Assembly: GCA_030142905.1 (NCBI GenBank)
Contig: JASJOG010000181.1
Coordinates: 558,001 to 622,000 of the forward strand
Direction: 5' to 3'
Source: Heliopora coerulea
Lineage: Eukaryota > Cnidaria > Anthozoa > Scleralcyonacea > Helioporidae
Length of the DNA: 64,000 nt
Shown: positions 18,816 to 30,345 of the stretch, in pieces
How the letters are laid out: every line of letters begins with the position of its first letter
Position numbering within the stretch: position 1 is the first letter of the stretch
The notes under the pieces: generated by a model
The model's input: only the letters and a program-made list of their open reading frames with translations
Database searches by the model: none
Told to the model about the DNA's origin: nothing
Position numbers and translations under genes: made by a program

Positions 18816-19047
18816 ATGACTGAAACAAATAATAAACCAAAACGTAGTCATGGAAGACTCAAGAAATATTTCACTGATGAAGAAAGAAATCAAGCAGACA
18901 AACGATATGTAAAGGAATGTATTGAAAGAAACCCATTCTATTGTGTGTTCTGACCAAGTTTATCACATGACAAGTAAAAGCAAACACTTAAAAAGCAAAA
19001 AACGTATAAGAAATCTTGAAAAAAATGTGGGTGAATTTCAACCTTAA
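18816..19047 (+). pseudogene. Small basic zinc-finger-like protein, frameshifted
   Basis: ATG 18816 opens a basic protein (KPKRSHGRLKKYFTDEERN) ending at a TGA near 18951, just after CVF. Another frame continues with SKHLKSKKRIRNLEKNV to TAA 19045-19047. An aromatic-Cys segment followed by His-Leu-Lys-Ser-Lys-Lys resembles the U1/matrin-type C2H2 finger, but one Cys is missing as it stands. Likely a small nucleic-acid-binding protein disabled by an indel. Confidence 0.4.
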
Positions 19048-19054
19048 ATAATTA

Positions 19055-19118
19055 ATGCGTTAAATTGGCTTAAATAATTTTTGTATACCATATAGTATAT
19101 AGTATATATAACATTTTT
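19055..19118 (+). promoter_or_regulatory. CTTAAA box plus extended AT dyad before DNA polymerase
   Basis: ggcttaaataatttttg, then ATATAGTATATAGTATATAT, ending 12 bases before the ATG. It carries three TATA half-sites, the longest of the set. Confidence 0.55.
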
Positions 19119-21598
19119 ATGACTATTGCAAAGAAAACTGGTTTGAAAAGAAAGAACGTACAAAGAGTCATTAAGGAACCTAAACGTTTCGTAAACCCTC
19201 TAACGGGTAACTATGTACTAAGACCTACATATTTAAAAGCATTACGTGAGAAGCAGAGAAGAGAGAAGATATGGCAGGAAACACAAAATAAAGTAGCTGA
19301 AATGTCACTCTTTATGGATCAAAAAGTAGAGAAGAAAACTAGTAATACGATCAGATTACCTGAAATGGATTTGACACTCTTTGATGCCAGAAATTATGAG
19401 ATACATCTTCTAATAGAAAAGCGTAAGACAAGGTTCATTCAAGGATCCAATTTTGTCAACTTATTTAAAAATCGCATAGGACCAGTGAGAAAAAACTGGG
19501 AAAGTGTTTCAGTCAAAATAGACGCTGTAATCAGAGACGATAGTGCACTTATATCTATACAGGATAGGAAAATAACATCTGGATCATAAGAAGATAAAAT
19601 GCCAATAGGATTATCAACACGTGATAAATACCAGGTTTTAATGTACATGTTGCTAAAAGACGATAGATTCAGTCCACAGTCGGGTGAACATGTCGTAAGT
19701 ATTGGTGGAGTGATTACAGAACTCCGAAAGCTAAATATGGCTGACATTCGTATGGGAGACACTAGACTTATGAGTGCTCTAGTAGACAAATGCAACAATT
19801 ACAAAAGAATAACTCAGAATAAGGGCACCTGTGTGCAGGACTATATTTATGAAGCTTGTAAGGGGGGAAATGGATTCAAAAGATACATTAAAGCCTCCCT
19901 TATTGAAGAAATCAATAAATATGTGTTTGATAAACATGCCAAAAGACCCTCAACTAGAGAAATATTAGATTGGAGGGATAACTGTCACACTAATGTGTCT
20001 ATTTGGACCCCTTCTATAACAAGTTTGTGTCCTCTCCAGCACCTAGAAGCAATAGAAAGACCGTTCGTCTGTGTTTTATATGCAAAGATGGTCACTGTTT
20101 TCCAATATTGAATGAAAACCTAATAATTAAAATAACCAAAGGATCATCATTATTAAATCACTTGGATCTCATACAGTGGAATTCTAAACAGTCAGAAGAA
20201 AAAAAAACAGTAATATGCAAAACCATAGAAGATTACTACAAAATATTAATCCAAAAGAATCAAAACCCATACAGTTCTAAATTGTTCAGCAACATCAGTG
20301 ACAAACATATAAAGGATTACAACAACTATCTAATTGTCCTTCCTGATGGACACACTGGAAAAGACACGATGATTAATACCATGCTAGGAACAAACACATA
20401 CATAGAATATTCCCACTACGCCGGAAGGAACCAAATTGATGGATTCATAACACCTGATTTGAAAAATATAGTTTCCGTAAATAATGACTACGAACTGAGG
20501 AATAATATTTGTGATAATCTTTTTGAAAAATATCCAGCAGATGCTTTCAAATTCAACAACCAAGGTCTGACTTCAATAGCAGTAAATCTGTTTAAACAAC
20601 TATATGGGCACTTAAAAAGTTCCAATTATAACAAACACATGATATCAATCATTGATGACTACTATCCAAAGGCACTGCAGCATACATTACATAAAAAATT
20701 TAATAAGGATGACGAAGAAGCGAAACTAACTGTTATAGATATTGCAAAAGACTACCCATCAGTTCTGCTAACTAACGATCATGATATACCATTATATAAT
20801 ATACACACTAAAATAAGAAAATTTGGTGGGAAACTAAAGTCAGGTGAATCCTATATCAATGAAACACTCAAAGAAGTATAGAACACTAAATAATGACCCA
20901 ATAACAATGGAAGCTTGATTTTATGGAAGAAATGTGATTGACTACCTACTAAAAAAGAAATTCATAACACTCCAAGATATAAAACTGCAACTAGTAACTG
21001 ATAAGTCGATAAAACATGATGTATTCAAAGGGTACATTAAATATGTTTTTGACAATTTTGACGAAGTTAATGTTAAAAAGTTGGCAAACCAATTTATTGG
21101 ATACTTAGGAACGAAATATGATAAAAGTAGCAAAGGTTTTACTTTTGGACTGAGGCTCTTGAAAATAACGAAAAAGTGAGTATCCATAAGGAAGATGATT
21201 TCTTTCTAATCCGCAAAATAGATATTAAAAGAAGAATGACAGAGAACTGCTCAATTAATAGACACGTGAATTCGGGATCCATTATGAAGCTTTTGGAAGT
21301 TATAGAAGAAGCTTGTGATAAGCATAATATAATACGTGGATACAAAACTGATGCTGTCTACTGTGAAAATCCATGTAAAGATTACCCAATTAAAGATAAA
21401 CAACAAAAATTTACTTCTGATATGATCGGCAAAGTTTATCAAAAGGTAGGGGAGACCCCTTCTATGATTTACAAATCTTATAGAAAGAATATCGACTTAG
21501 ATGACTATATAATAGAACCTGGAAAAGAGATATGGTCAAATACCACTATCCGAAGCAATGGAATATATGAAAAACCAACAGAAATCAATCAAAAATAA
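19119..21598 (+). pseudogene. Protein-primed family B DNA polymerase of the Polinton, about five breaks
   Basis: The replicative enzyme of Polintons. The N-terminal region (19119-19995) has a TAA at 19587-19589. The frame shifts near 20010, where a Cys pair (CFICKDGHC) follows. Palm motifs are visible in order: DIAKDYPSVLL (motif A, 20738-20770), LANQFIGYLGTKY (motif B region, 21081-21120) and GYKTDAVYCENP (motif C, 21338-21373). Motif C reads Thr-Asp-Ala, where two acidic residues flanking Thr are usual for the family. Stops or frame changes occur near 20881, 20934 and 21177. Total about 825 codons, somewhat short for Polinton polymerases. Confidence 0.9.
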
Positions 21599-21645
21599 AT
21601 TAATTATTCAATTATATTGAAACCATCACTAGGCATCTCATCTTC

Positions 21646-21861
21646 ATAAGAAGGAACAAAGGGGTAGTACGAAACGAATTTCAACTACCACTCCCGTTTT
21701 TTACACTTCAATTTTTTTTATTCACCATCAGGCTTTCCGCTTCATGGTTTTCCATATTTTTCCAGTTGCCAAAAATTTTCCAGGTCTTCCAAAACCCCCT
21801 AAATTGGTCATAGGTCGCTCAAAGAAGGTGGGGGAGAAATCGATCGGTTCCCATCGGTAGT
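21646..21861. repeat. Right terminal inverted repeat of the Polinton
   Basis: Mirror copy of 2149-2364, starting ataagaaggaacaaaggggt and ending ccatcggtagt. The polymerase stop at 21598 lies 47 bp inside it, so coding capacity extends almost to the terminus. Confidence 0.9.
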
Positions 21862-21867
21862 TGAGTT

Positions 21868-22704
21868 ATTTAAGTATATGTCCAATACAACTCCGAGGCG
21901 CCGTAATGTTGTAAAGTACTTATGATACAAATACATGTAAATATTCGTATTCTTCAAAAATGTTGAAGATTCAAAAGATTTAGTTAAGAAAATAGCACGG
22001 AATGTTCATGTAAATCAGTGGTTGTATCACTTGGTATAACATGTGCGGTTGTATATCATTTACAAAAGCTGAACATACTCTACACTCTTGTTTTTTCGTT
22101 ATGAATTATCGAGTTTTATAAAAAACAGTTATTTACCAAAGTGGAGGAGAATTGTTGTGGATATAATTGTTTTCGCATTTACCGCGCAAAAATGTTTTCT
22201 CATATGATTGTTTTTTTTTAATTTTTCAAACAATTTTGCGGAACGTTGGCTCGTCGCTGACCCATCATGTGAAAACAAAACATTTTGATATGAAACACAT
22301 CCTGAGTACATTTATCACTAAAAAGTAAAAGGAAGACATATCTTTGAATATTGCAAAATCTCGTTGCTTTTTTGGCACGACGTCTTCGATTAGTAAAAAA
22401 AAGTTCTTCTTTTGTAACTTAAACAAAACTGGATGCCATTTTGTTTTGCTCGGAGGTGAATAGTACAGGATATTCCGAGATAGAGGAACCAATCAGATTG
22501 CGCAAAAAAAACACTATCCATCTGCGAGGTATATAGTAAAAGGTGTTTTTCAGTAATGCTTTGAGATGGCAAGGCATGACAACAAACGCTAGTGCTCTAC
22601 CAAGGAATAAGAGAACACGGCTGAGCACTAACATAAACTTTTTTGTATGTTAATTCAGAGCTGTCAACTCAACACTTCAATTTTGATAAGAAGTTAGAAT
22701 GTTC
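21868..22704. other. No gene seen right of the Polinton
   Basis: AT-rich sequence with only short overlapping minus-strand ORFs without domain signal. Confidence 0.5.
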
Positions 22705-22815
22705 ATTACTGCCGTGACTGATCTCAAAGAACTCCAACGTTTCTAGCAAAGGCCCTTCGTCAGAGAATGAAACGAGTTCTGAAATAAATTCTTCTAAGCT
22801 CAGTCACGGCAATTA
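22705..22815 (-). ncRNA. Hammerhead-ribozyme-like hairpin
   Basis: Minus strand: CTGACGA at 22763-22757, a short G/C helix (GGGCC ... GCT), then GAAAC at 22743-22739. These match the conserved core order CUGANGA, stem II, GAAA. The core lies between perfect 11-bp arms (22711-22721 and 22800-22810, GCCGTGACTGA type), and a GTC triplet lies near the far arm. Such motifs are known in Penelope-like elements and small retrozymes. The stems are not all convincing by eye. Confidence 0.4.
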
Positions 22816-24630
22816 CCAACCTTCAAACCTTTTACCTTATGTATCACTGTCTACGCAGTATTCTATTCTGACTTCAATTTTGGTATTACTGTTGATTAAT
22901 TTTCGATTTCGGGACCTGAATATTCTGAAGGACGCACGATCAGTCAAAACCTAGACAACCATTCTCATGCTACTAACATTCCAGGGCTTAACGGATTACT
23001 CAGCCCCGTAAAAATGAACTTACACAAAGTGTTAATCCTTAGATAAAAGCCTTACACTGTTAACATTGTGGGCACGGCACAGCTAAAATTTTGGCACGAG
23101 TGCCACTATTTTTGGGCACGGCACTAGTGATTTTCACAGTGTAAATGGTGTGAACTTCTCAAATTTAGCCGTGGCGATCACCTCAGTATATGTAGGTCTC
23201 GGCAAGGATAATTTGTAGTGCCGTGCCCAAAATGTTACAGGGTAGACGGGGTTTTAGTCTTATTCATAACAAATTAGGTCTAAGCCCTAGTTACAACTTC
23301 GATTCAGCTATTATAATTCTGATAGATATCTTCCCAAAGGCGACAGTTTCTTCTCCTCGACCATAACAAAAATATACAATGTACTTGTAATGTTCACTGT
23401 CTTCAGAAATGTTTTGTTTTCTTTTGATATGTACTCAATATTAACACTCTCTGTAGGGCTTGTTTTCATGTCAGGTGATCACATGTCACACTCTTGCAGT
23501 ACTAAGTAGATCATAAGATTAATAAATTTCCTCTTGATAATATAAATCCTAAATTTTTCAAATAATTAGTTATTATTGATCTTTCAATTCTGTTCTAGCT
23601 TCGCTGCTCAAATATGGCTAGCTACGCATTTCCTGTTCAAGTAGGTAAACATTACTTAAAACAGGTTGGCCGATCACACGAGGCCCAAAATTTGTTTAGA
23701 CTGCTGAAATGTTTTGCAAAACTGCTCTATTATTAACCCTTTTAATAACAACGCACCCTAGTGCACTGTTTAACGTTCATCCGATTTTGTTTTGAAACTC
23801 TATATCCCTCTGATAGCCGACCCGTGACATTAACTACTTCATTAATTGGTGTAACATCATCATTCGTGTTCATTGTCGTCGCATATTCCTCTCTGCTAAT
23901 GAGGAATGTAAATCATTTATTTGTATAAGTTGGTAGTTGAGATATTCATCACTTAAAAGGCCACTTTTGTTCAGAGATTAGCTGTCATTTACACTAATAT
24001 TTCACGTTTTTGGCTGCAAATTCTCAAGAAGGGCAAGAAAGAATGTCTATCACCCTGACTACTTAATAATACAATTATTCATTCCCACACAAAGGAATTT
24101 CTCTTATATTTACATTAGCTGTTTGAAAGTAATTATGGGAAACTTCATTTAAAAATGAAACTTAAGGATAATAGGCTTTGAAAGGCAAGAAAAAGAGGGA
24201 GCTGAGATAAAATAAACAAACTTCTGATTCGTTTACAACAGGAAATTAATAGGCGCGCTCTTCAAGTGTATAAGCTGATGACAAGAAATCATTTCAGCAC
24301 TTTTACACAGTAAATCATCTCGCCTATATACCACCTGGCTGGCTATAAGTGATTTTGCTAACTGCTACGAGATAAAATTTCAATTAAGAAGGTGCCATAG
24401 ATAAACGAACTTGGATTTAAAGATGTAAAAGTTACCTGCAGGGTTAGTGAGCAGACAAAGCAAGCAATGATTGTCGAAAAATGATTTGGCGCCCTTATAG
24501 CGTGGGTAACAGTCAGACTCATATAAGTATGAATAAAGACACCATCTGCAATTTTCACTGTTCATTTTATTATCAATAAACGATTCATGGATTCAAATTA
24601 AGGTAATTTTTTGTGCGCACGACAAAATGA
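22816..24630. other. No gene seen
   Basis: AT-rich DNA. A short imperfect repeat of gggcacggcac / gccgtgccc occurs at 23070-23235 (tgggcacggcacagc, ttgggcacggcactag, agtgccgtgcccaaa), partly inverted. No coding signal. Confidence 0.4.
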
Positions 24631-24635
24631 GGGGA

Positions 24636-25216
24636 ATATGATACACCTTTTGCTGTTTATTACCAGAAAATATACGATCATTAACGCCAACCTAAAGGTA
24701 AAAGTAAAGATAAAGTACCTTTATTTATAGTGGATAACCTTATCAGCTACCTAAGCTGTTCTCCCTAGAGGTCCAGTTAGGGCCGCCCCTTATGGGTCCA
24801 GTGTTACTACAGGAGGAAACCGGGGTACCCGGAGAAAACTTGTGATGCTTGGTAGAGACAAGCTGGACAACACTCTTCTTACATGTGATCAAGGTAACTT
24901 GTGACCTCAAACTCATTAACGCAAAAATGCATTCATTTTATTAAATTGACAGCCACTAGCGTAGATACCCAACCAAGATACGCAAGAGAAATAGCTTGCC
25001 TAATTGATATTTCATTATCCTTAGTGTATAGTAGAATGGTGCTAATGGTCGTCTGTTGGCGCTATAGAATGCCCTCTGATGCAAATGCTGCGTATCTACA
25101 CTAGTGAATGTCAGACTGAATAAAATGAATGTATTTTTGCGTTATTGAGTTTGAGTTTGGCGTTAATAATAGTATATTTTCTGGTAATTAAAAGAGCAAA
25201 AGGTGTAGTATAATGG
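24636..25216. mobile_element. Foldback (MITE-like) element with an insertion in one arm
   Basis: Outer arms (24640-24694 and 25155-25212; CACCTTTTGCT and TTACCAGAAAATATAC on opposite strands) and inner arms (24905-24970 and 25095-25157; CTCAAACTCA and AACGCAAAAAT) form about 120-bp inverted repeats. The left arm is interrupted by about 205 bp (24695-24904), a distinct repeat with ggggtacccggagaaaa. No ORF. Probably a non-autonomous DNA element. Confidence 0.65.
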
Positions 25217-25555
25217 CTAGCTGTAGTATTTTTGTGCTATGCGTTTCAGTGATAGTTTACCTCATTCATTGCTTGGTTACCAAAAGCCTGCTTCGTAGAG
25301 TCAGATTGACTTTCTGTGTTTGTTGACTGTTCATAGTTTTAAGTTCTCCGTGTTATATGTGGCGGAGTTCAGAATTTTTCAACGAAAATCACCTGTTCTC
25401 TTTCATTTCCATTCAAATCATTTTAAAAGTTTTCCCGCCAAAACATGCCAGTGCGAAAATAGGAGTATTTCCCGGAAGACCAATATCGAAGCATTGGAGA
25501 CCGTTTGGGAACCAAGCAATTTGAGACAGTTTTCGCACGGACCGAGTGGGGACCA

Positions 25556-25592
25556 GTGAATTCGATTTCCATAGTGAATTCGATTTCCATTT
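25556..25592. repeat. 18-bp tandem duplication
   Basis: gtgaattcgatttccata is repeated immediately as gtgaattcgatttccatt at the start of the Crypton-type copy. Confidence 0.8.
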
Positions 25593-25941
25593 TGTGTGGA
25601 AAGCGAAGAAAGCATCCAAAGATTGTCATGGCCTAGACAACTCTTCTGGACGAAGAGTGTGCTGTCCCACTTCTCAAGCAAGTGAACATGAACGCTGTCC
25701 GGTTAAATACTGCAAAATGTTCAAAAATAATCGTCGTACAGAGATGAATGAACCACAATCTTCATTCTACTTTACCAATAAACACCAGCAAAATCCAGGT
25801 GGTAATATTTCGTACAAGAAATCTCCCTTAGGGAGGAATGATCGGGAAGCTACTTTTCTAAGCTGTTCAAAACAATTCCGTTCGCAGAACTTGTACTTAA
25901 AAGCTACTCGATTCAGACGTACCCGTGATTGTGCAGCTCAG
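25590..25941 (+). pseudogene. Crypton-type (DUF3504) recombinase fragment, copy A
   Basis: One open frame with FVWKAKKASKDCHGL, HERCPVKYCKMFKNNRRTE, SFYFTNKHQQNPGGN and SYKKSPLGRN. This is the block order of the DUF3504 tyrosine-recombinase domain found in Crypton transposons and in ZMYM/QRICH1-type proteins. Indels shift the frame near 25840. The segment ends at ctcag|gtaagt (25941/25942), a strong 5' splice-site match also present in the two copies at 35.9 and 38.6 kb. The homologous repeat continues non-coding to about 26432 (ttttgagtgacc). The upstream N-terminal half seen in the other copies is absent. Confidence 0.65.
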
Positions 25942-26446
25942 GTAAGTCGTTACCAGAGCGTGAAAAGTCCCAAGATTTATACTAATCGACATCTTATTCA
26001 ACTTCAGCGAAGAATGTCGTTTTAGTTTTAATACAGTTAGTCGATTAGCAAATGTCCTGACAGCAAGCGAGTTCCCTTACGTCTTTTGTTCATATAAATC
26101 AGAAAGAACCAAGACAAAGCGTTGCTGCAAAAAGTGAACAGTTGGCAAATGCATATTCCAAGGAGCTAACTTTGAGGACTGCTCTGTCAAGTCATAAATT
26201 GTCCAATTACTGAGGTGGTGAAACCAGCCGCAGGCACCAAGAAAGCCATTTCCTTTGCCGGTCTTAAATCATTTACTGGCTTCAGTGTTCAAATAATGTA
26301 ATCAACTTGCAAGAGATCCATACAAGGGGAAAAAGAACGAGACCAAATGGATTTGCTTCAATACGGTACCTAAGTACAGTTTGTTCAACAACATACTAGT
26401 CCCCGAGCTTGCACACGGCATTTTTGAGTGACCGGAATCCATGGAT

Positions 26447-26453
26447 ATATATA

Positions 26454-26490
<37 letters not shown>
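26447..26490. repeat. (TA)n microsatellite
   Basis: Uninterrupted TA dinucleotides at the end of Crypton-type copy A; a similar run occurs at 43831-43851 beside the pogo element. Confidence 0.9.
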
Positions 26491-26492
<2 letters not shown>

Positions 26493-26494
26493 AA

Positions 26495-26583
26495 AGATAC
26501 ATACACGAAGCTAAAATTTTTCTCCCTGTAAAGGGACTCCATGCACGTCGAGATTAGTACTCCATGCACGTCGAGATTAGTAA
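26495..26583. repeat. Copy of the 43.9-kb module with a 22-bp tandem duplication
   Basis: aaagatacatacacgaagc ... tttttctccctg, then actccatgcacgtcgagatt twice in a row. The same order occurs at 43851-43930, but here the GC-rich hairpin is missing. Confidence 0.7.
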
Positions 26584-26984
26584 ATTTTTAATTTTTGTGT
26601 GTATATGGAAAAAATTTCAAACGATTTCTCTAGTAGAAAGCTAAATGTTTAGTTAAAACGTCGAGACTTACCGATTTTCTTTTAAACCAGAGTAACGTTC
26701 TCTTATTGAAAACACGTAGAGCATCTTTTGGCTGCTAAACAATGCATCACGACACTTTATTCACTCCGTAATTGACAATCATTAATACCCCCAAAACGTG
26801 CGCGTTTTGAAATTACGGTAAAAGACCAAGAATTCATTATTCTCCACATCTTGTAAACTACATTCCTTGGTGAAGGCGACTATGCATGACAAACCATCCC
26901 TTAGTTTCAAGAGGAGCTATTGCACGAAACTACTAGAGCTGCACTTTCACAATGAATACTTCATAGGTTTTCTTTTACTGCGTT

Positions 26985-28130
26985 TAATACTCATTTCACC
27001 TGCTGCTTCATTTTCAATTTCATTTTCATTTCAATTCCATATCGCATCCATATCATTTCCATTTCATTTCTTTCCTCTTAATTTTAATTTAATTTCTTTT
27101 TTCGTAGATTTTCCATTTCAGTTCCATTTCATTTTTATTTCCTTTCTGTTTCAGTTCCGTTTCATCGTAATTTAGTTTCCATTCCATTTCCTAGTTTTTC
27201 CATTTCATCTCGATTTAATTTTTATTTGATTTCAACTACATTGCCATTTAATTTCTCTTCAATTTTTCATTTTAATTTCACCTCCATTTCATCCCAATGC
27301 CGTTTCAACTTCATCACCGTTTTTCTGCCAGTTACTCTCATTTTCATTTCCTTTTTGAACATTTTTACGTCTATTCATTTTTGCATCATTCCAGTTTCAT
27401 TTCATTTTCACATCAATTGCATCTTTATTTTCATTTCAATTTTCACTTCCAGCGCCCTTGAAAGTTTCAATTCTTTTTTATTGTATTTGCATTTCCATTA
27501 ACTTATCATTTCATTCCAATTTCGGTCTTTTTGTTTTCCTTTATTTCAAATTTCATTTTTATCATGTTTCATGTTATTTCATCTCCATTTCTTATTCATT
27601 TCATTCCATTACAATTTCATTTTCTTTCCAATTTCATCTCATGTCTTTCTTATTTCCGTGTCAGTTTCATTTACGCTTCATTTTGATTTTAATTATATCA
27701 TTTTGATTTCAAATTCAATTTATTTTAGATTAACTTTAATTTCACTGTAATTTGATTTTCGTGCCGTTTCCACTTCATTCTCATTTTTCTTCTGTTTAGG
27801 TAAATTTCCGTTACTGGATGACCTTATTCTGATTTCATTTTCATTTCCATTTGATTTCATTTTCATCTTATTTTCCTTTACTGTCATTTTATTTCTCATT
27901 TCGATTTTTGTTTTGGTTTGATATCGTTTTGATTTTATTTCCGTTCATTGCATTTCACTTGGGTATGATTTTCAATTTATTTTTATCTCACATTCATCTT
28001 ATTTTGATATCATGTCATTCATCTCATTTTCTTTTCATTTCCATTTAATTGCACTCCTTTCATAGTTCATTTTTGGTTCATTTATTCCTTCTGTTCTCAT
28101 TCTATTTTATTCATTTTTATTTCATTATAA
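26985..28130. repeat. Degenerate TTTCAT-type pyrimidine-rich repeat, block 1
   Basis: About 1.1 kb built of variants of cattt, catttc and catttcc on the plus strand, almost free of G. Apparent long plus-strand ORFs here are composition artefacts. Confidence 0.9.
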
Positions 28131-29345
28131 CTAGAATGACCAAGGGGTACTGCTGTGATCTGCCGTAACTTATATCAGTTAATAGAAGCTTCGCAAGGAG
28201 TGTCATTGATTTATTCCTACCCTTATGATTTAATTTTTTTTAAATATTTAGAAAATAGTTTCTTTTTTAGCCATTGAGAAGTTGGAAATACAAAGTACTT
28301 GATGTAACAGTAGCTTCAGTTTCAATAGTAGTTGAGCACAGACGGAAGAAAAATGCTATAGTTTTATAGAACGGGAATTACCGATCAGATAATGTAAACA
28401 AACAAACGAACAAACAAAAAGCAAAAGAATAAAAGAAAGAAGCAAGCTGAGTAACTGCGAGAGGCATCAAGTTCTTCTCACCTGAACGTGTAACAAACCC
28501 ATTAAAATAATCAAGAAAACGTCTATCGAACTGTACGGTCAAACAGTAAATACCTAGAAAGAACTTCAACACCTCAATAGAACCCGACTGTAAAGGGTAG
28601 TCGGAAATTAATCACCTTAGTAACAAAATGTAGATCCAAAGTTACTAAATAATGACAAACTTGCAACCACTGATCTCAATATAAACCGATTGCCCATTGG
28701 GCCAAAATGATAACGCAACCATTCTTTGTTATTGCTAAACCGTGAAAGAGTTCGTTGTTTTTTTCTTTATGTAGCTCTCTTAAAAGTAGCTTATGATTTT
28801 AGTGCAAATCTGCTTTAGTACCATTGATAGTAAGTTATATCTCTTAATGAAGACTTGAAGAGTATGCTTGCCATCTTTTCAGCTTTTCCATATGACATGT
28901 GAGATGTGAGATTGGGAATAAGCCTAAAACTAGCGAAGGACTTTTTGACAGGGCGTAGTAAAATGGTGGAAGTCATCGCCGGCTCCATAATATTGACGCT
29001 AAGCAGCTGACGTATAAATAACTGAACTATAGAAGGACCTCAGAGAAAATTTTCCAAAACTGGCGGGGTCAACCACTGGCTGACATCGCTGGCTCGAGTT
29101 TTTATCATCCAAGAATGAAATGTCGCTTATTATTCTCCGAGGCGGACCGTTTTACGAAACATGGAAATTTTACGATAATCCCTTAAAAACTAGACAAGTG
29201 GGTGACATTTGAAAAGTTTTTGAGCTAGGAATATTTAATAAACATTTAATTTGTTGATAAATTAAAAAAACAAGTTTGTTGGACACTCAAAAGCATTCTT
29301 CTGAGAACAATTAGGGAATTTATGTCGATTGGTTACTGTTAAGAT
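28131..29345. other. No gene seen; distant match to 54.3-54.6 kb
   Basis: 28380-28620 shares scattered blocks with 54390-54605 (aataaatacct, an AAAC-rich start, gagtgaccgcgag / gagtaactgcgag). That suggests an old dispersed repeat. Confidence 0.4.
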
Positions 29346-29349
29346 GGTT

Positions 29350-29620
29350 TTGCTGTTTATGGTGCCGAATTGGAAATGGAGGAAGCAATAAAGAGCAAAC
29401 TAAGAAATATGGTAAATCAATCAATAGATAAATAAGTAAATAAATAAATAAATAAGTAAATAAATAAAATCGAAAGAACTCAAATTGCTAATTATGGTGC
29501 CGAACTGGAAATGGAGGAAGCAATAAAGAGTAAACTCAGAAATGTGGTAAATCAATCAATAGATAAATATATAAATAAATAAATAAATAAATAAATAAAA
29601 TCAAAAGAACCCAACTTGCT
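29350..29620. repeat. Tandem duplication of a 137-bp unit
   Basis: tatggtgccgaa(t/c)tggaaatgg and gaggaagcaataaagag, ending in AAAT repeats, occur twice (starting about 29357 and 29494). Each unit ends with a (TAAA)n run, so slippage in that run may have caused the duplication. Confidence 0.8.
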
Positions 29621-30104
29621 AACAATTCTGTTAAAAACAGTCATTAGTTGCCACTGCCATAAGAAGTGCCTCAATTTCATTACGGATACCATCCTTTTGG
29701 TGGCACTTCGAAACCCAAACAAAATTGCCCGAGCCACACGGTGGAGTTATAAATAAGCTAGTGCTTCTGGCTATAGGGTATATGTAAATCAGTTACATTG
29801 AGATCAGTGCGCACAACAAGTTGCTCAATATCACGACCTCAGTACTATGAGCAAGTTGTTCTGAAATTTAATCATGGAACAGACGTTGAAGCACCATAGA
29901 GATGTTCAGGTGCATTTCAGCAGTAGAACTGATAGATAGAAATGTTTGCTCTGAGGAATACTATTCATTCACAAGAGTTTTAGTCTGACCTTTACTGGGC
30001 TTTTTTGCCCCAAATATAGCGGGTGAACGAGATTAGACCTCTCCTTTTCATGCAAAGTCTGCACTGGTTGCTGGATTTTACTGAAGCTGTTACCCTGTGA
30101 AACA

Positions 30105-30345
30105 AATAAACAAAGGATCAAATAGACTATAAAACAAATAAATAAGCAAGTTAACAAGCAAACAAACAAGCTATACATATACAAACAAACAAACAAATAA
30201 GTACATCAATCAATCAACAGATCATTTACCCAATCAATCAATCAACCAACCTATTTATCAATCAATTCTTGAAGTAAATTAATAAATTAAAAAATAAGAA
30301 AATAGATGAATCGTTAAAGTAACAAATAAGCTGGCAAACATCTAA
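30105..30345. repeat. AAAC/AATC tetranucleotide-rich tract
   Basis: Runs of caaa, aaat and atca units. A similar tract lies at 56105-56215. Confidence 0.8.

Larger units (their letters stand above)
2149..21861. mobile_element. Polinton/Maverick (endogenous adintovirus-like element), degenerate, with two nested insertions
   Basis: A 19.7-kb unit bounded by 216-bp inverted repeats. It encodes the Polinton core set: protein-primed DNA polymerase B, retroviral-type integrase with chromodomain, packaging ATPase, a double-jelly-roll-type major capsid protein and a penton-like protein, plus about ten small ORFs. Leftward genes run from 9727 down to 2417 and rightward genes from 9754 to 21598. All core genes are broken by stops or frameshifts, so the copy cannot be autonomous. 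A mariner (6799-8474) and a LINE (about 10942-14220) inserted later; without them the element would be about 14.8 kb. I did not recognise the adenain-like protease of many Polintons. Confidence 0.9.

Noticed and set aside
26867..28048. Series of plus-strand ORFs rich in Phe, Ser, Ile and His
   Set aside because: They are translations of the TTTCAT-type repeat in all frames; no domain and no codon structure.
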